Below are positions 1-9,259 of a stretch of DNA of 64,000 nucleotides, in pieces. Each line of letters opens with the position of its first letter. Position 1 is the stretch's first letter. This DNA comes from Parasedimentitalea psychrophila. GTDB taxonomy: Bacteria; Pseudomonadota; Alphaproteobacteria; Rhodobacterales; Rhodobacteraceae. The position numbers were made by a program, and so were the translations under genes. The stretch is from NCBI RefSeq assembly GCF_030285785.1, contig NZ_CP127247.1, forward strand, positions 2,875,501 through 2,939,500, read 5' to 3'. Below the pieces are notes generated by a model, which was given only the letters and a program-made list of their open reading frames with translations, did not search any database and had not been told where the DNA came from.

Positions 1-1
1 G

Positions 2-418
2 ATGTCTACAGAATTATTCCTAGATTTTCTCGGCATTCGAATGGACAGTACAAAAACAGTCGGCATGAGTTTCAAAATAAATCTCGTTCTGCCCGACAAC
101 GGTGAGAAGTTCATTATCGAGCTCAGTAACGAAGCGTTGACCAATATCGAGGGCTATCAGGCAACTGATGCAGACCTGACAATTACCATCAATCGCAGCG
201 ATCTTGAACAGGTCATGATGGGCGCAAAATCTCTAAATGCTCAAATTGAAAATGGAACCGCAACAGCTGAGGGTGACTTGGAAGTTCTGAGTTTTCTTGC
301 ATCGACAATGGTCACTTTCGAGATCGGTTTTGAAATCTTGCCAGGCACCGCGACGCGGGTTCAAAATGAGAAATCAAACCCTTTCTCAATTGATGCTTTC
401 GCCGACATTCCCGAGTAG
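2..418 (+). CDS. Alkylsulfatase C-terminal (SCP2-like) domain, 5'-truncated by window edge
   Basis: The readable part is 138 residues, and the frame is open to the window edge, so this is the end of a longer gene. It resembles the C-terminal SCP2-like domain of linear primary alkylsulfatases (SdsA1/BDS1 family): the opening MSTELFLDFLGIRMD, the strand NLVLPDNGEKFIIELSN and the stretch ADLTITINRSDLEQVM fit that domain. In the family this domain binds the alkyl chain, while an upstream metallo-beta-lactamase domain (not in the window) hydrolyses the sulfate ester. Assignment rests on pattern recognition. A free-standing SCP2-like protein starting at base 2 is the alternative. Confidence 0.6.
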   Translation: MSTELFLDFLGIRMDSTKTVGMSFKINLVLPDNGEKFIIELSNEALTNIEGYQATDADLTITINRSDLEQVMMGAKSLNAQIENGTATAEGDLEVLSFLASTMVTFEIGFEILPGTATRVQNEKSNPFSIDAFADIPE

Positions 419-1153
419 GCAAAGTAATACTTGCACACAGGCAAAACCGGCTGTGTGCAAGTTATCCTCAGCATGACACGCCACAGAATTGGGTAACATA
501 TGGCTCGCGCAATCGTTCATGAAGAAATGAACCTGACGGTCAGGCTTGGGGCAATACATCCAATTCAGCACGAGCAATTTGACTTCCGCTTGGGTCAGAT
601 GCGGAAGTCACTGCGATTGTAGGCTAGTCAATTCGTGAAAAAAATCCATAACAGTAAAGGGTTATAATCGGACCGCTGTAGTGCCGAAGGGAAATGCGCG
701 TTAGCCGCCCGTTGGAGGTTCGCTTTTGGAACTTGCCTATTCAAGTGCGCGATTGCAGCGAAGGACGGCTCTCCGCCCTTCCTGCTTCAGAAGCCCCCAT
801 GCTGCACTGCGCACCAATGTCGTAGAAGGGCTGGAACCGGCCATTAGACGCGATCACCACCAACGGCGACAATGCGCAGTTATCGACCTTTGCAAAGTCG
901 GCCCCCAGGGCGCGCCGACATGTCGCGAACGGCCCATTCCGGCCTTTGGTGACAAGGGTCAACGCTGCAGCGCAGTGTCACCAGACTAGCCGTTCGTGCA
1001 TCACGCGGCATTTTCATATGCCGGATGGCTGCAGAGCGGACAAAGTTGTCGTTCGGAAACATGGGATTTGGCGGCGTTCACATTTTCAAGTATCATTCTC
1101 AAATACATGCGCTGCCAGAATAAACGCACTGCCGTCGCACGCTGACAAGTGTT
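419..1153. other. Intergenic region without a convincing gene
   Basis: About 735 bases between the alkylsulfatase end and the glpD-like gene. Short open frames on both strands show no recognisable domain or ribosome-binding site. The region contains one copy of a repeat also found on the other side of the glpD-like gene. Confidence 0.5.
773..850 (+). repeat. Intergenic repeat, copy 1
   Basis: About 78 bases that align with 2982-3060 in the same orientation with few differences. Shared blocks include CCGCCCTTCCTGCT, GCTGCACTG and TAGAAGGGCTGG. Looser relatives of the CCGCCCTTC block occur around 53355-53450. It looks like a dispersed noncoding repeat and no function can be read from it. Confidence 0.6.
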
Positions 1154-2743
1154 TTACACGGAATTTGGCCTGCGGCATGCTTTGGCCAAGTGAAGCTGAT
1201 ATGCACGCAGTTCCTCTTCAATCCGGGCTTCTGACCACCCCAGAAGTGGCGCTGCGACCTCGGCAATTGAACGCGCTTGACTGCCCCCCTGATCAGGCTC
1301 CCACCCCAAACCCAACCGTCGCATAAGAAGATCGGCCAGACTGATGGGCATCTCATCACGTACGCAACGCTCGATCTCAACCGCAGGTATGTTTGCTGTA
1401 CCCCCTTGATCCGATATCATCTGAGCGCCTTGATAGTCTGGACGTTGCGGTGCGGCAGTGGGTGACAGTCGGCCTGTGATTTCTTTGACCAGTCGTCGCG
1501 CAACACGCCTGTGGGTCATTATTGGTCCGCCGGTTAACGTCAGAAGACCGGGCAATCCATCAGGCGCAAGATCATGAAGCTTGATTTCGCGACTTCCCAG
1601 CGGCTCTTCCGGATCGCTGGTCAATGGATTGACGCCCGCCCAAGAATACAAAATATCATCTCGAGATATTGCCAGTTTAGGCAAGCAGCGGTTGGTTTCA
1701 GCAATCATCCAATCGATTTCCTGATCGGAGGCGGAAACTCCGGCGATATCGCCCGTGAACGGTGTCCGCGTCAATCCAATGTAGTGAACGCCGCGAAAGG
1801 GCAGGCAGTAGAGCGGCTCGCCCAGGCTGTTATAGGTGAACACACCCCAATCGTTGAATTCCTCTGGAAGGCGTAATGCAATGTGAATGCCTTTCATTCC
1901 GGTGCATTTTGGGGCCGCATTGGAACCGGTTTTGTGGATGAGATCATCGACCCAGGCTCCGGCGAGGTTAAGGACGAGATCGGCAGTCACACTGGCGGAG
2001 CCGGAGTTCCCTTGGGTGTCCCCGTGGGTCGATTGCAGAGTCAGATGCCAGCCGGCTGCTCCCTGGTCCCGCTGCCTCAGGTCCACGACCCGCGTGTAGT
2101 TTCGAACGATCGCGCCCATCCGGCGTGCGTCGAAAACTGCGTCCAGCGCAATGCGCTCTGGCCAATCAAAGATATACTCTCGAAAGACCGCGACACTGCG
2201 CAGCTTGTCTGGATCGCGCAGCCAGGGGCTAATCGGAACTTCGTTTTGGTTTTTCGGGCTGTACCTCCGATAGTCCAGCGGCACGCCTCTTGGGCTCGTC
2301 ATTCGCAAGGCTGCAAACGCCGCATCCATTTGCCACGGCGTATACTGATCGTCGTTATAGATTGGCACGCAGAAATTGATCGGTTTTACCCGGTCAGGAA
2401 TTGTCCGTACAATTTCGTCTCTCGCCAACATATCGTCACGTACGGTCTTTATCGACTTGGCCAGACGATCAGGACGCAGCAGAGAGTGCCAAAAGTTGGT
2501 TCCCGTTGCCAAGTGTCGCAATCCACAATGGAGCAAGCGACTAGATCGGCTGGTTGCCCCGTTGGCAAAGTCACCCTGATCCACCACCAGCACACGATAT
2601 CCGGCTGCGCTGAGATGTTGCGCGGCACTGGCACCGTTTATCCCAGCGCCAATAATGGCAACATCCACATGCATCTGATCAAGTCTTGATAGGTTGAGAG
2701 CCGGCAATTCAGAACCTCTTGTCACGATTGAAGTCACCGCCAC
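1154..2743 (-). CDS. glpD: FAD-dependent glycerol-3-phosphate dehydrogenase (GlpD-like)
   Basis: A 529-residue protein with an N-terminal dinucleotide fold, VAIIGAGINGASAA at about residues 28-41, followed by GATSRSSRLLHCGLRHL, the FAD/active-site segment typical of respiratory glycerol-3-phosphate dehydrogenases. The C-terminal half has TGGPIMTHRRVARRLV and a helical region like the GlpD C-terminal domain. The family oxidises glycerol 3-phosphate to dihydroxyacetone phosphate at the inner face of the membrane and feeds electrons to quinone. The frame opens with GTG at 2743; an ATG at 2674 (MHVDVAIIGAG) is an equally possible start and neither has a strong ribosome-binding site. No glycerol transport or kinase gene is next to it. 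The substrate could be a related polyol phosphate. Confidence 0.75.
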   Translation of the reverse strand: MAVTSIVTRGSELPALNLSRLDQMHVDVAIIGAGINGASAAQHLSAAGYRVLVVDQGDFANGATSRSSRLLHCGLRHLATGTNFWHSLLRPDRLAKSIKTVRDDMLARDEIVRTIPDRVKPINFCVPIYNDDQYTPWQMDAAFAALRMTSPRGVPLDYRRYSPKNQNEVPISPWLRDPDKLRSVAVFREYIFDWPERIALDAVFDARRMGAIVRNYTRVVDLRQRDQGAAGWHLTLQSTHGDTQGNSGSASVTADLVLNLAGAWVDDLIHKTGSNAAPKCTGMKGIHIALRLPEEFNDWGVFTYNSLGEPLYCLPFRGVHYIGLTRTPFTGDIAGVSASDQEIDWMIAETNRCLPKLAISRDDILYSWAGVNPLTSDPEEPLGSREIKLHDLAPDGLPGLLTLTGGPIMTHRRVARRLVKEITGRLSPTAAPQRPDYQGAQMISDQGGTANIPAVEIERCVRDEMPISLADLLMRRLGLGWEPDQGGSQARSIAEVAAPLLGWSEARIEEELRAYQLHLAKACRRPNSV

Positions 2744-2981
2744 ACTATTTTGTTAGCCCGAAAACACAACGAGTTATGCATCCTCCTGTTGATCCTCCCG
2801 GCCTCATTGGCCGTTGGGCCTCTGAATTTTTGTTATACGGCTCACGATGACCAACAACGGTAGAAAGGGCTTTTTACGGTCATGCGGCGGTGCTAAGCGA
2901 AACCCAGTTTCAGGGTCGCCTGAACGTCGGCTTCCAATGTCTCGGCAGGGTTGGTTCGCACTTGCAGAGAAAGTCCGGTGT

Positions 2982-3060
2982 CCGCCCTTCCTGCTCCAGA
3001 CGTCCCCCGTGCTGCACTGGGCACCAATGTCTTAGAAGGGCTGGCTGCTGCCGTTAGACG
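2982..3060 (+). repeat. Intergenic repeat, copy 2
   Basis: Direct copy of 773-850, so the glpD-like gene is bracketed by the two copies. The surrounding 2744-3361 stretch holds no gene I can support. Confidence 0.6.
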
Positions 3061-3361
3061 TGCTTAGCACGAACGACCACAGTGGGCCTTCGCGCAAGTG
3101 GGTCACCAAAACCGAAAGCCTGCGCAGAAGACCTTTGGCGCGTGTCCTAGGTGAAGGGGCGCAGCCATGACGTGAGAGCGACGGTTGCTGCGTTTGGCGG
3201 CCGTAACAATCGGTCGAAGTGATACAGCATTCTCTTACGCACTGCGACCGGACGTGCTTGCCGCCATGAGCGTCTGCTTACATCGCTCGAGTGCCTGGTG
3301 TTTCATTGGATATTCAGTTTGACTTTTTGTTTTAAAAAACATAAAGCCAAGCAAGGCAAAA

Positions 3362-3982
3362 ATGGATGGTGAAATTATGGCGTCAATATCCGAGCTGAAC
3401 GAGGTGGTCTCAGGGGCGTTGAATGAAGATTACTCGACAGTTGCGCAGTATAGCAGAAGGCTGATTGATGCTGGGTTTCTTCCCAAGAGCAAGGGGAGGG
3501 CAATCGCTGACGCGCGTGTTGGTGATGTCATAAAGCTCTTAGTTGCAGTGGGAGCACGGCCAAAGTTAGCAGATACGGCACGTATTGTTGAGGAATACCT
3601 TAGCCTGACAAGGGATGGCGTTCCTGAAACGGCGCCAGAAAAATTAAGAGAAACAACGTTCGAACGCATGCTTTATACGTTGCTGATGGTGATTGCCCCG
3701 CATGGAAAGCTGAAACCAGAATTCGAAAATCGCCGCCATCGTGAGCGCAAGCTTACTTATGAGATAAATCTGACTTGGCCAGAAATCTTAGTGTACGAAA
3801 ACGGACACATTGTCGAAGCATTCAAGAACGAAGGTTTGCCCGGTCATTGGAATGGTGATCACAAGCGAACATTTTCGTTTTCGGCCAATTTATTTGACAA
3901 GTTCGATGACTTTAATTTTCAGATTGAGGAGCTTTTTTGGGAGACGTTTCCAGATGAGCCAGACTTGAGTCTGATCAAATAA
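3362..3982 (+). CDS. Phage-type protein with HTH-like N-terminus
   Basis: 206 residues. The first 80 or so (ASISELNEVVSGALNEDYST, then RRLIDAGFLPKSKGRAIADA and DVIKLLVAVGA) match the pattern of an N-terminal winged-HTH-like module often seen in phage-associated proteins of Alphaproteobacteria. The C-terminal half (WPEILVYENGHIVEAF, FSFSANLFDKFDDF) is not recognised. The gene is visibly richer in A+T than the chromosomal genes to its left and precedes a capsid-gene stub and an integrase, so it probably belongs to prophage remnant A. ATG at 3377 is an alternative start. The function is unknown. Confidence 0.55.
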   Translation: MDGEIMASISELNEVVSGALNEDYSTVAQYSRRLIDAGFLPKSKGRAIADARVGDVIKLLVAVGARPKLADTARIVEEYLSLTRDGVPETAPEKLRETTFERMLYTLLMVIAPHGKLKPEFENRRHRERKLTYEINLTWPEILVYENGHIVEAFKNEGLPGHWNGDHKRTFSFSANLFDKFDDFNFQIEELFWETFPDEPDLSLIK

Positions 3983-4126
3983 CACAATCAAAATGGGTGT
4001 TGAGATTGGAGCCCCACCGTGTGGTGGCGTGATCTCAGCGACGTGTCCAACCGGCCAGCGCGGGAATGTGTTTGGCGACCAACCCGCGCGGGCCTTCCAC
4101 CTCAACTCCTGATGAGAGGAACTAAG

Positions 4127-4264
4127 ATGCTTCCTAATAACCTGCGAGACCTAAAAGAGTCACGCGGCAAGAATATTGCCGAAATGAATACCATCCATGG
4201 CAAGGCCGATGGGGATAGTCGCGACCTGTCGGGCGAAGAACGTGTTTTTCTCCCCTCAGTATGA
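4127..4264 (+). pseudogene. Truncated HK97-type major capsid gene (N-terminal delta domain only)
   Basis: Forty-five codons starting at an ATG preceded by GAGAGGA. LRDLKESRGKNIAEMN followed by SRDLSGEE matches the N-terminal scaffolding (delta) region of HK97-fold capsid proteins, where the pattern LRExRxxIxAEMxxL...RDLTxEE is common. The frame then stops, leaving no capsid core. I read it as the 5' stub of a deleted head gene belonging to remnant A, directly upstream of the integrase module. The length is too short for independent proof. Confidence 0.45.
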
Positions 4265-4294
4265 CCGTGTCGGACCAGCAGGTGGGCAGTAAAA

Positions 4295-4486
4295 ATGGCT
4301 AACTTTAGCCCTCAGACTATGGCCAGAAATACCGTGATCGCTCTCCTTCGGGAGGCGCGCGAAGCTGGTTGGGTCCGGGCGAAATTCGAAATCAAGCCTG
4401 ACGGCAGCGTGACTGTCGATGCAGGTATGACGACCCTAGAGGGTGGTGACGATTTTCTGGCGAGTGATTTGAGGATGGGTAAATGA
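4295..4486 (+). CDS. Small protein translationally coupled to integrase 1 (excisionase candidate)
   Basis: 63 residues, including ALLREAREAGWVRAKFEIKP and DGSVTVDAGM. Its TGA overlaps the integrase ATG in an ATGA junction. The same arrangement, with a similar helix plus a strand ending in PDGSV, is found upstream of integrase 2 (13449-13616). The conserved coupling suggests a partner of the integrase such as a recombination directionality factor, but no domain is recognised, so this is inference from context. Confidence 0.55.
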   Translation: MANFSPQTMARNTVIALLREAREAGWVRAKFEIKPDGSVTVDAGMTTLEGGDDFLASDLRMGK

Positions 4487-5511
4487 CCAAAAAAGGCTTT
4501 CCCAAGTACGTCTACGCTGATCGGGGCTATGTCCGGTTTATCCGCCGGTCGCGTGGGCAGTCCGTGATGATAAAAGAGGAATTTGGCACTCTCGAATTCT
4601 GGGACCATTACAATCGACTGTTGAAAGGCCGCGAGCCAATATCGTCCAAGCGCAACTTTGAAGCGCTGGCGCTGAGCTACTTTGAGAGTGACGCGTACAA
4701 AAAGCTCAAGCCGCGCACCAAATCTGATTACCGGAAATACATTGAACACATCCGCAAAATCTGGGGCAAAAAAGACCCCCGGAAGGTCGAAACGCAACAT
4801 ATTTATGAGCTGCACCGTGCGAATGCTGACCACTGGCGGCAGGCGAACTATCTGGTTCAAGTCATGGTGATCCTGATGAACCACGCCCGCTTGATCGGCT
4901 TTCTCAAAAAAGAACACGGAAACCCGGCGAAGGGGATTCCACTTTTCAAACAGAAAAGTGAGGGCTGGGAGCCTTGGCCTGATGATGTGCGGCAAGAGTT
5001 CGAGGCGGTGGCGTCGCCCCGCGCACGGCTGGTCTACGAGTTGTGCATCGGCACAGGACAGCGGATTGGCGACGTGGTGGCTATCCGTTGGGATCACATA
5101 AAAGACGGCGCCTATGACTTCACCCAGGGCAAAACTGACAAGCCCATGTGGATCCCGCTTACCGACCGGCTCAAGGCCTATTTGGGCACCGTCTCCAAAG
5201 AGGGCCTGACGATCATTACCGGCAAACATGGCCGCCCGGTGCAGTATCGGACTGTCGCCGAGGAAATGCGCAAGATCAAATCGAAGATGAAGCATCCGGA
5301 CGCTGCAACATTCGTCACGCACGGGCTGCGCAAGAACGCAACTATCGAGCTTTATCAGTCAGGTTGCGACGATGAGATGGTGAAAGCCGTCACAGGGCAT
5401 TCTGGCGTTGAGATGCTGAAGAAATATGGGGGAGCGATTAGGCAACGTGAACTGGCGACGCGTGCACAAGAGGCGCGAAATCGCATGGAACGGAACAAGA
5501 CCAGAACGTGA
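4483..5511 (+). CDS. int: Tyrosine recombinase, phage integrase 1
   Basis: 342 residues. The catalytic domain shows the first arginine in CIGTGQRIGDV, the HGLR box in FVTHGLRKNATIEL, the conserved TGH in VKAVTGHSGVEM, and the nucleophile tyrosine in LKKYGG. The N-terminal ~55 residues form the DNA arm-binding part and the middle carries a core-binding SAM-like domain (YFESDAYKKLKPRTKSDYRK). It ends 68 bases before the 48-bp tRNA-Cys core repeat and points toward it. It lies outside prophage B, whose own integrase is at 12472-13452, so it belongs to a second, left-hand element of which little else survives. Confidence 0.9.
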   Translation: MTKKGFPKYVYADRGYVRFIRRSRGQSVMIKEEFGTLEFWDHYNRLLKGREPISSKRNFEALALSYFESDAYKKLKPRTKSDYRKYIEHIRKIWGKKDPRKVETQHIYELHRANADHWRQANYLVQVMVILMNHARLIGFLKKEHGNPAKGIPLFKQKSEGWEPWPDDVRQEFEAVASPRARLVYELCIGTGQRIGDVVAIRWDHIKDGAYDFTQGKTDKPMWIPLTDRLKAYLGTVSKEGLTIITGKHGRPVQYRTVAEEMRKIKSKMKHPDAATFVTHGLRKNATIELYQSGCDDEMVKAVTGHSGVEMLKKYGGAIRQRELATRAQEARNRMERNKTRT

Positions 5512-5579
5512 AAGTTTCAACGCTTGTTTCAAAATTCAGGTAGTAGGAGTGAGGTCATGACGCAAGTCATTGAAAAGAT

Positions 5580-5627
5580 TGGAGGCGAGTACGAGAATCG
5601 AACTCGTGTACACGGATTTGCAATCCG
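5580..5627 (-). repeat. attL: Left attachment core: 48-bp copy of the tRNA-Cys 3' part
   Basis: These 48 bases are identical to 43334-43381, the CCA end through the T arm and the anticodon stem of tRNA-Cys. After base 5627 similarity stops, so this is not a complete tRNA. It is the expected left core left by site-specific integration into the 3' part of a tRNA gene and marks the left end of prophage B. Confidence 0.9.
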
Positions 5628-6182
5628 TAGCCAAGTGGTTGATTTTTAATCAGTATGTGTTGCGGTTTAGGAAGGATAAAGCGGGAACTAAGGAAGAAAG
5701 TTGCGAGGCGGCTATTCACTCAAATCGGCTCAGCTAAGCTAGTCGAACCGCCGCCCTGCAAGGAAAGTGTTATGCGACTTCTGCCTTGCAAATCGGTGAG
5801 TTGTTTTCAAAGGTCTATGCTAATTGGCAAGTTGCTTGGTCAGCCTAGGCACACTGATCCGGCGCGCTTCATTAGAGCTTAGTAGTCAGGTCCTTGTCAT
5901 GGTGTCGTTAGGATATGACAGGTTGTGATTGCACAACATGCTATCCGGTTGTAAGTATAAAGAAATTCAACTCAGGATCCCCTCTAAACCAACAAGAGGG
6001 AGTTACACTCGCTGACAGGCGGTGGTGATGCGAATAACAATACTGGAGTGTTTTAGGAATTTGTCTGAAACTTTGACGGCTAGAGACCCAAAGTTAAGCG
6101 GTGGATCGTCTTATATTGAACTCGTTTCTGCCGATGTTGGCAGACAGGCGTTCTAGGGAATGAACAACCAACCATTTATCGG
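5628..6182. other. Noncoding stretch between attL and the cargo cassette
   Basis: No supportable gene. A 75-codon open frame at 5655-5882 has no recognisable pattern. The region must contain the promoter for the cassette beginning near 6183, but I see no convincing consensus. Confidence 0.4.
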
Positions 6183-9100
6183 TTGGGAGAATGCGGTGGA
6201 AATCTTCGAGTGATTGAAAATAGACCTTTTGCGACACGTGCACGGACAGTAGATCATCTGGGTCGTGAACAAATCGCCGACGTGCCAACCGCGGTCTCTG
6301 AGCTGTGGAAGAATTCATATGATGCGTATGCCTCCAATGTAACAATGACATTGTTCCAGGATGAGCCGTTGATGGTGTCACTTCTTGACAATGGGCAGGG
6401 CATGACCAAAGCGGATATTTTGGAGAAGTGGCTTGTCATAGGCACAGAATCTAAAGTGGATTCTGATGGTAGCACCCACAAACCTCTTTTTGGGTTAGAG
6501 TACAGGCCAAAACAGGGCCAAAAGGGGATTGGGCGCCTTTCGTCCGCCCATGTCGGGCCGCTTTTGTTCATGGTATCAAAGTCATACGCAAGCTCTGAAT
6601 ATGTCGCTCTACTGATAGATTGGCGAGTTTTTCAAAATCCCTATTTAATTTTGTCGGACATCAACACGCCAATTCTGACTGCCCAGGATTTGGATGAAGT
6701 TTTTGAACAGTTACCGGATTTGGCTGATGCGCTGAAAGATAACATCGCTCCTAAAGATAAGACAAATGATGACGATAGCGTAAAGGCGAAGAAAGCTCGA
6801 ATTCGAGAGGCATGGAAGCTCTATGATGAGCTCGAAGTCTCGGCAGACCATCAGACCAAAACTACTACTAGTGATGGTCAGAAAAATGAAATCCCAAGTC
6901 AGAGTCCCTCAGAGAAAATTTTAAAAGCAATTGCGAACAGCAAGTTTTCCCAGAGTTTTCTTGAACGCTGGGAGGTAGCTGAGGGTACATCCGACCATGG
7001 TACTGCACTGCTAATTAGTGACACGAATGAGGTTCTAGAAGCATTGCTGCGCGGTAGTGAAGACGAGGACAGACAAAGTTTCGTCCGTACACTTATTGGT
7101 TTCGTCGATCCATTTGAAAAGAGAGACGACCCAGCCTCAGATGTGGTCGACACGATGAGTCCACGTCTGGAACTTGATTATTCTGTTGACGTAGTCAAAG
7201 GCGCAGATAAAGAAAATGTAATTTCGTCTCGCTCTGAATTTTCGAGAAGCATCACCGACACTCTTGAGCATGTCATTGATGGTAGGGTCGATATTAACGG
7301 GGTATTCATTGGGACGGTTAAAAGTCTCGGTAATTGGGTGAACGATGGGAGGCCAATTACTATTGAGCCACCCGATGATTTTAAGCCGCCGAAGGGGCCA
7401 ACAACACAGTTAGGTGCCTTTGATTTCTACGCCGCGACGATGGAGCAAAAACGCTTAAATACCACTCATACGGACTCCGAATTTTCGTACATTGATGATG
7501 GAAAATTTAACGTTTATAATGGGCTGCGGGTCTATCGAAATGGATTGCGTGTCATGCCTTATGGGAGACCTGACACAGATTTTTTCGAAATTGAAAAACG
7601 TAGGAGTATGAGGGCAGGGACTGAGTTTTGGAATGAACGTAGGATGTTCGGGCGAGTTGGAATTTCTCAACTGTCAAATCCAAATCTACGTGACAAGGCC
7701 GGGCGCGAAGGTTTCATCGTGAATACTGCTTCACGGTCTTTGAAGAGATTAGTTGTAAATATACTTATGGTCTCGGCGCGGCGTTTCTTTGGTTCGTATT
7801 CAGAAATACGGAAAACGGAAATGCCAGAAATCAATAAGAAGAATAGAGAAGAGAAGGCGCAAGAAGCTGCCCGCGAGGTTGCCGCAAAAAACAGGCGACA
7901 ATTCCGTAAGAATTTGAAAGAACAGAACAAGATTTTGCCAACGAAAATCTCAGAAATGCGATCACGCATGAGTGATTTTGTAATCCGAGCGGCGAGTGAC
8001 ATTCCGAAAGGACAAGAGCTTGTTGAGGAGGGGCGGCAGATCATTGTTGCTGCAAGCGTGCCGGGAAAACCAAGAGATCTTAAGAGCCTTGAAGATGAAT
8101 ACGCACTGTACCGCAGCCATATATCCTCGGTTAATGAAGTGGTGTCAGATTTTTCAACGGAACTAGACAAGCGGATAAATGAAATTGATCCGCCTGAACC
8201 CTGGGAAATTCTCGATAAACAACTGAAACGTCAGCAGGGCCGACTTTCGTCACGTGTCACTAAATGGTCTCGTACCATTAAAAATCTTCAGGACGGCGAA
8301 GGTTCCCGGGTCGGTGATTTGATCAGTGAGCGGAACAAATTGATGTTCCGCGACGGCAGTATAATCGTGGAGCAAGTGCGCGAAAATAGAATGAGCTTGG
8401 TTGATGCTTCAAAGGCGATGACAAGTCTTTGGCAATCCATAGACGCCGAGAATGAAGATATTTTCGAGAATTATATCTTTGCCCTTGAAAGCTTAACGGA
8501 GAGCATTGATCTGCAAACAATCGCTCTAGTAGGCGAGGAAGAAAATGCTGAGCTTCGCTCGGAGGTAGATCGATTGAACTCACTTGCTCAGCTTGGCATT
8601 GCCGTGGAGATCCTCGGTCACGAACTGAAGGCCTATGACAACATGATTGGCCGGGGATTAGATGCTCTTCCTGTCGGTTTACGAAAAGATGAGCGGGTTG
8701 GAGGCCAGATTGAAATGGGCTACCACGGTTTGACGCAGCAGCTACAATTTTTAGCTCCCCTTCAGCTATCTGGAGAGAAGCTTCAGAGGCGAATATCTGG
8801 TGTGGAAATTTTCGACTATCTCGGCAAGTTTTTTGGGCCGATACTCGATCGTCTTGGAGTCGAATTTGAAGCATCAGATGCTTTCAAGGAATTTTCGGTT
8901 TATGGGCAACCTGCCAGATTGTTTCCGGTGTTCATTAACCTCGTGAATAACAGTCAATATTGGGTTTCTCATGGTGGAGGGCCCGAGAAAAAAATTCACC
9001 TTGGTGTGGCTGGTGGACGGGTGATCGTTTCGGACAGCGGGCCTGGCGTTAACGAAGATGACGTGCGCTATCTCTTCACTCTTTTCTTCACCAGAAAATC

Positions 9101-9257
9101 TTCGGGAGGCCGGGGGATTGGCCTCTACCTTTGTAGAGCCAACCTAGCGGCCAGTTTTCATGAGATTGCATATGTTATTAAGCAGGATGAAAAGATTCTG
9201 CCTGGTGCCAATTTTGCGATTAAATTCAAAAATGCCGATTTTTCGGGGAATAATTAA
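6183..9257 (+). CDS. Double-GHKL ATPase: MORC/MutL-like N-terminus fused to a histidine-kinase-like C-terminus
   Basis: 1024 residues from TTG 6183; a GTG at 6210 with GGTGGA upstream is a likely alternative start. An N-terminal GHKL ATPase has the N-box AVSELWKNSYDAY (38-49), LLDNGQGM (67-74) and GQKGIGRLSS (112-121), as in MORC, MutL and Hsp90 proteins. A basic helical region (KNREEKAQEAAREVAAKNRR) and long coiled-coil stretches follow. The last ~220 residues form a second GHKL module: H-box-like GIAVEILGHELKAYDN (H near 812), N-box FINLVNNSQYW (near 920), SDSGPGVNEDDV (near 953), FFTRKSSGG, and GRGIGLYLC (near 980). The next gene, with a receiver-like domain, starts two bases after the stop. 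Composition is A+T-rich compared with phage structural genes. I infer a phage-sensing or nucleic-acid-responsive ATPase; no assigned name is known to me. Confidence 0.8.
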   Translation: MGECGGNLRVIENRPFATRARTVDHLGREQIADVPTAVSELWKNSYDAYASNVTMTLFQDEPLMVSLLDNGQGMTKADILEKWLVIGTESKVDSDGSTHKPLFGLEYRPKQGQKGIGRLSSAHVGPLLFMVSKSYASSEYVALLIDWRVFQNPYLILSDINTPILTAQDLDEVFEQLPDLADALKDNIAPKDKTNDDDSVKAKKARIREAWKLYDELEVSADHQTKTTTSDGQKNEIPSQSPSEKILKAIANSKFSQSFLERWEVAEGTSDHGTALLISDTNEVLEALLRGSEDEDRQSFVRTLIGFVDPFEKRDDPASDVVDTMSPRLELDYSVDVVKGADKENVISSRSEFSRSITDTLEHVIDGRVDINGVFIGTVKSLGNWVNDGRPITIEPPDDFKPPKGPTTQLGAFDFYAATMEQKRLNTTHTDSEFSYIDDGKFNVYNGLRVYRNGLRVMPYGRPDTDFFEIEKRRSMRAGTEFWNERRMFGRVGISQLSNPNLRDKAGREGFIVNTASRSLKRLVVNILMVSARRFFGSYSEIRKTEMPEINKKNREEKAQEAAREVAAKNRRQFRKNLKEQNKILPTKISEMRSRMSDFVIRAASDIPKGQELVEEGRQIIVAASVPGKPRDLKSLEDEYALYRSHISSVNEVVSDFSTELDKRINEIDPPEPWEILDKQLKRQQGRLSSRVTKWSRTIKNLQDGEGSRVGDLISERNKLMFRDGSIIVEQVRENRMSLVDASKAMTSLWQSIDAENEDIFENYIFALESLTESIDLQTIALVGEEENAELRSEVDRLNSLAQLGIAVEILGHELKAYDNMIGRGLDALPVGLRKDERVGGQIEMGYHGLTQQLQFLAPLQLSGEKLQRRISGVEIFDYLGKFFGPILDRLGVEFEASDAFKEFSVYGQPARLFPVFINLVNNSQYWVSHGGGPEKKIHLGVAGGRVIVSDSGPGVNEDDVRYLFTLFFTRKSSGGRGIGLYLCRANLAASFHEIAYVIKQDEKILPGANFAIKFKNADFSGNN

Positions 9258-9259
9258 CT

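Noticed and set aside
5580-5640. Possible second tRNA-Cys at attL
   Set aside because: Only the 3' 48 bases match; the D arm and acceptor 5' strand are absent, so it is an attachment core and not a gene.
5655-5882. 75-codon open frame between attL and the cassette
   Set aside because: No ribosome-binding site, no recognisable pattern, and it starts within sequence next to the attachment core.
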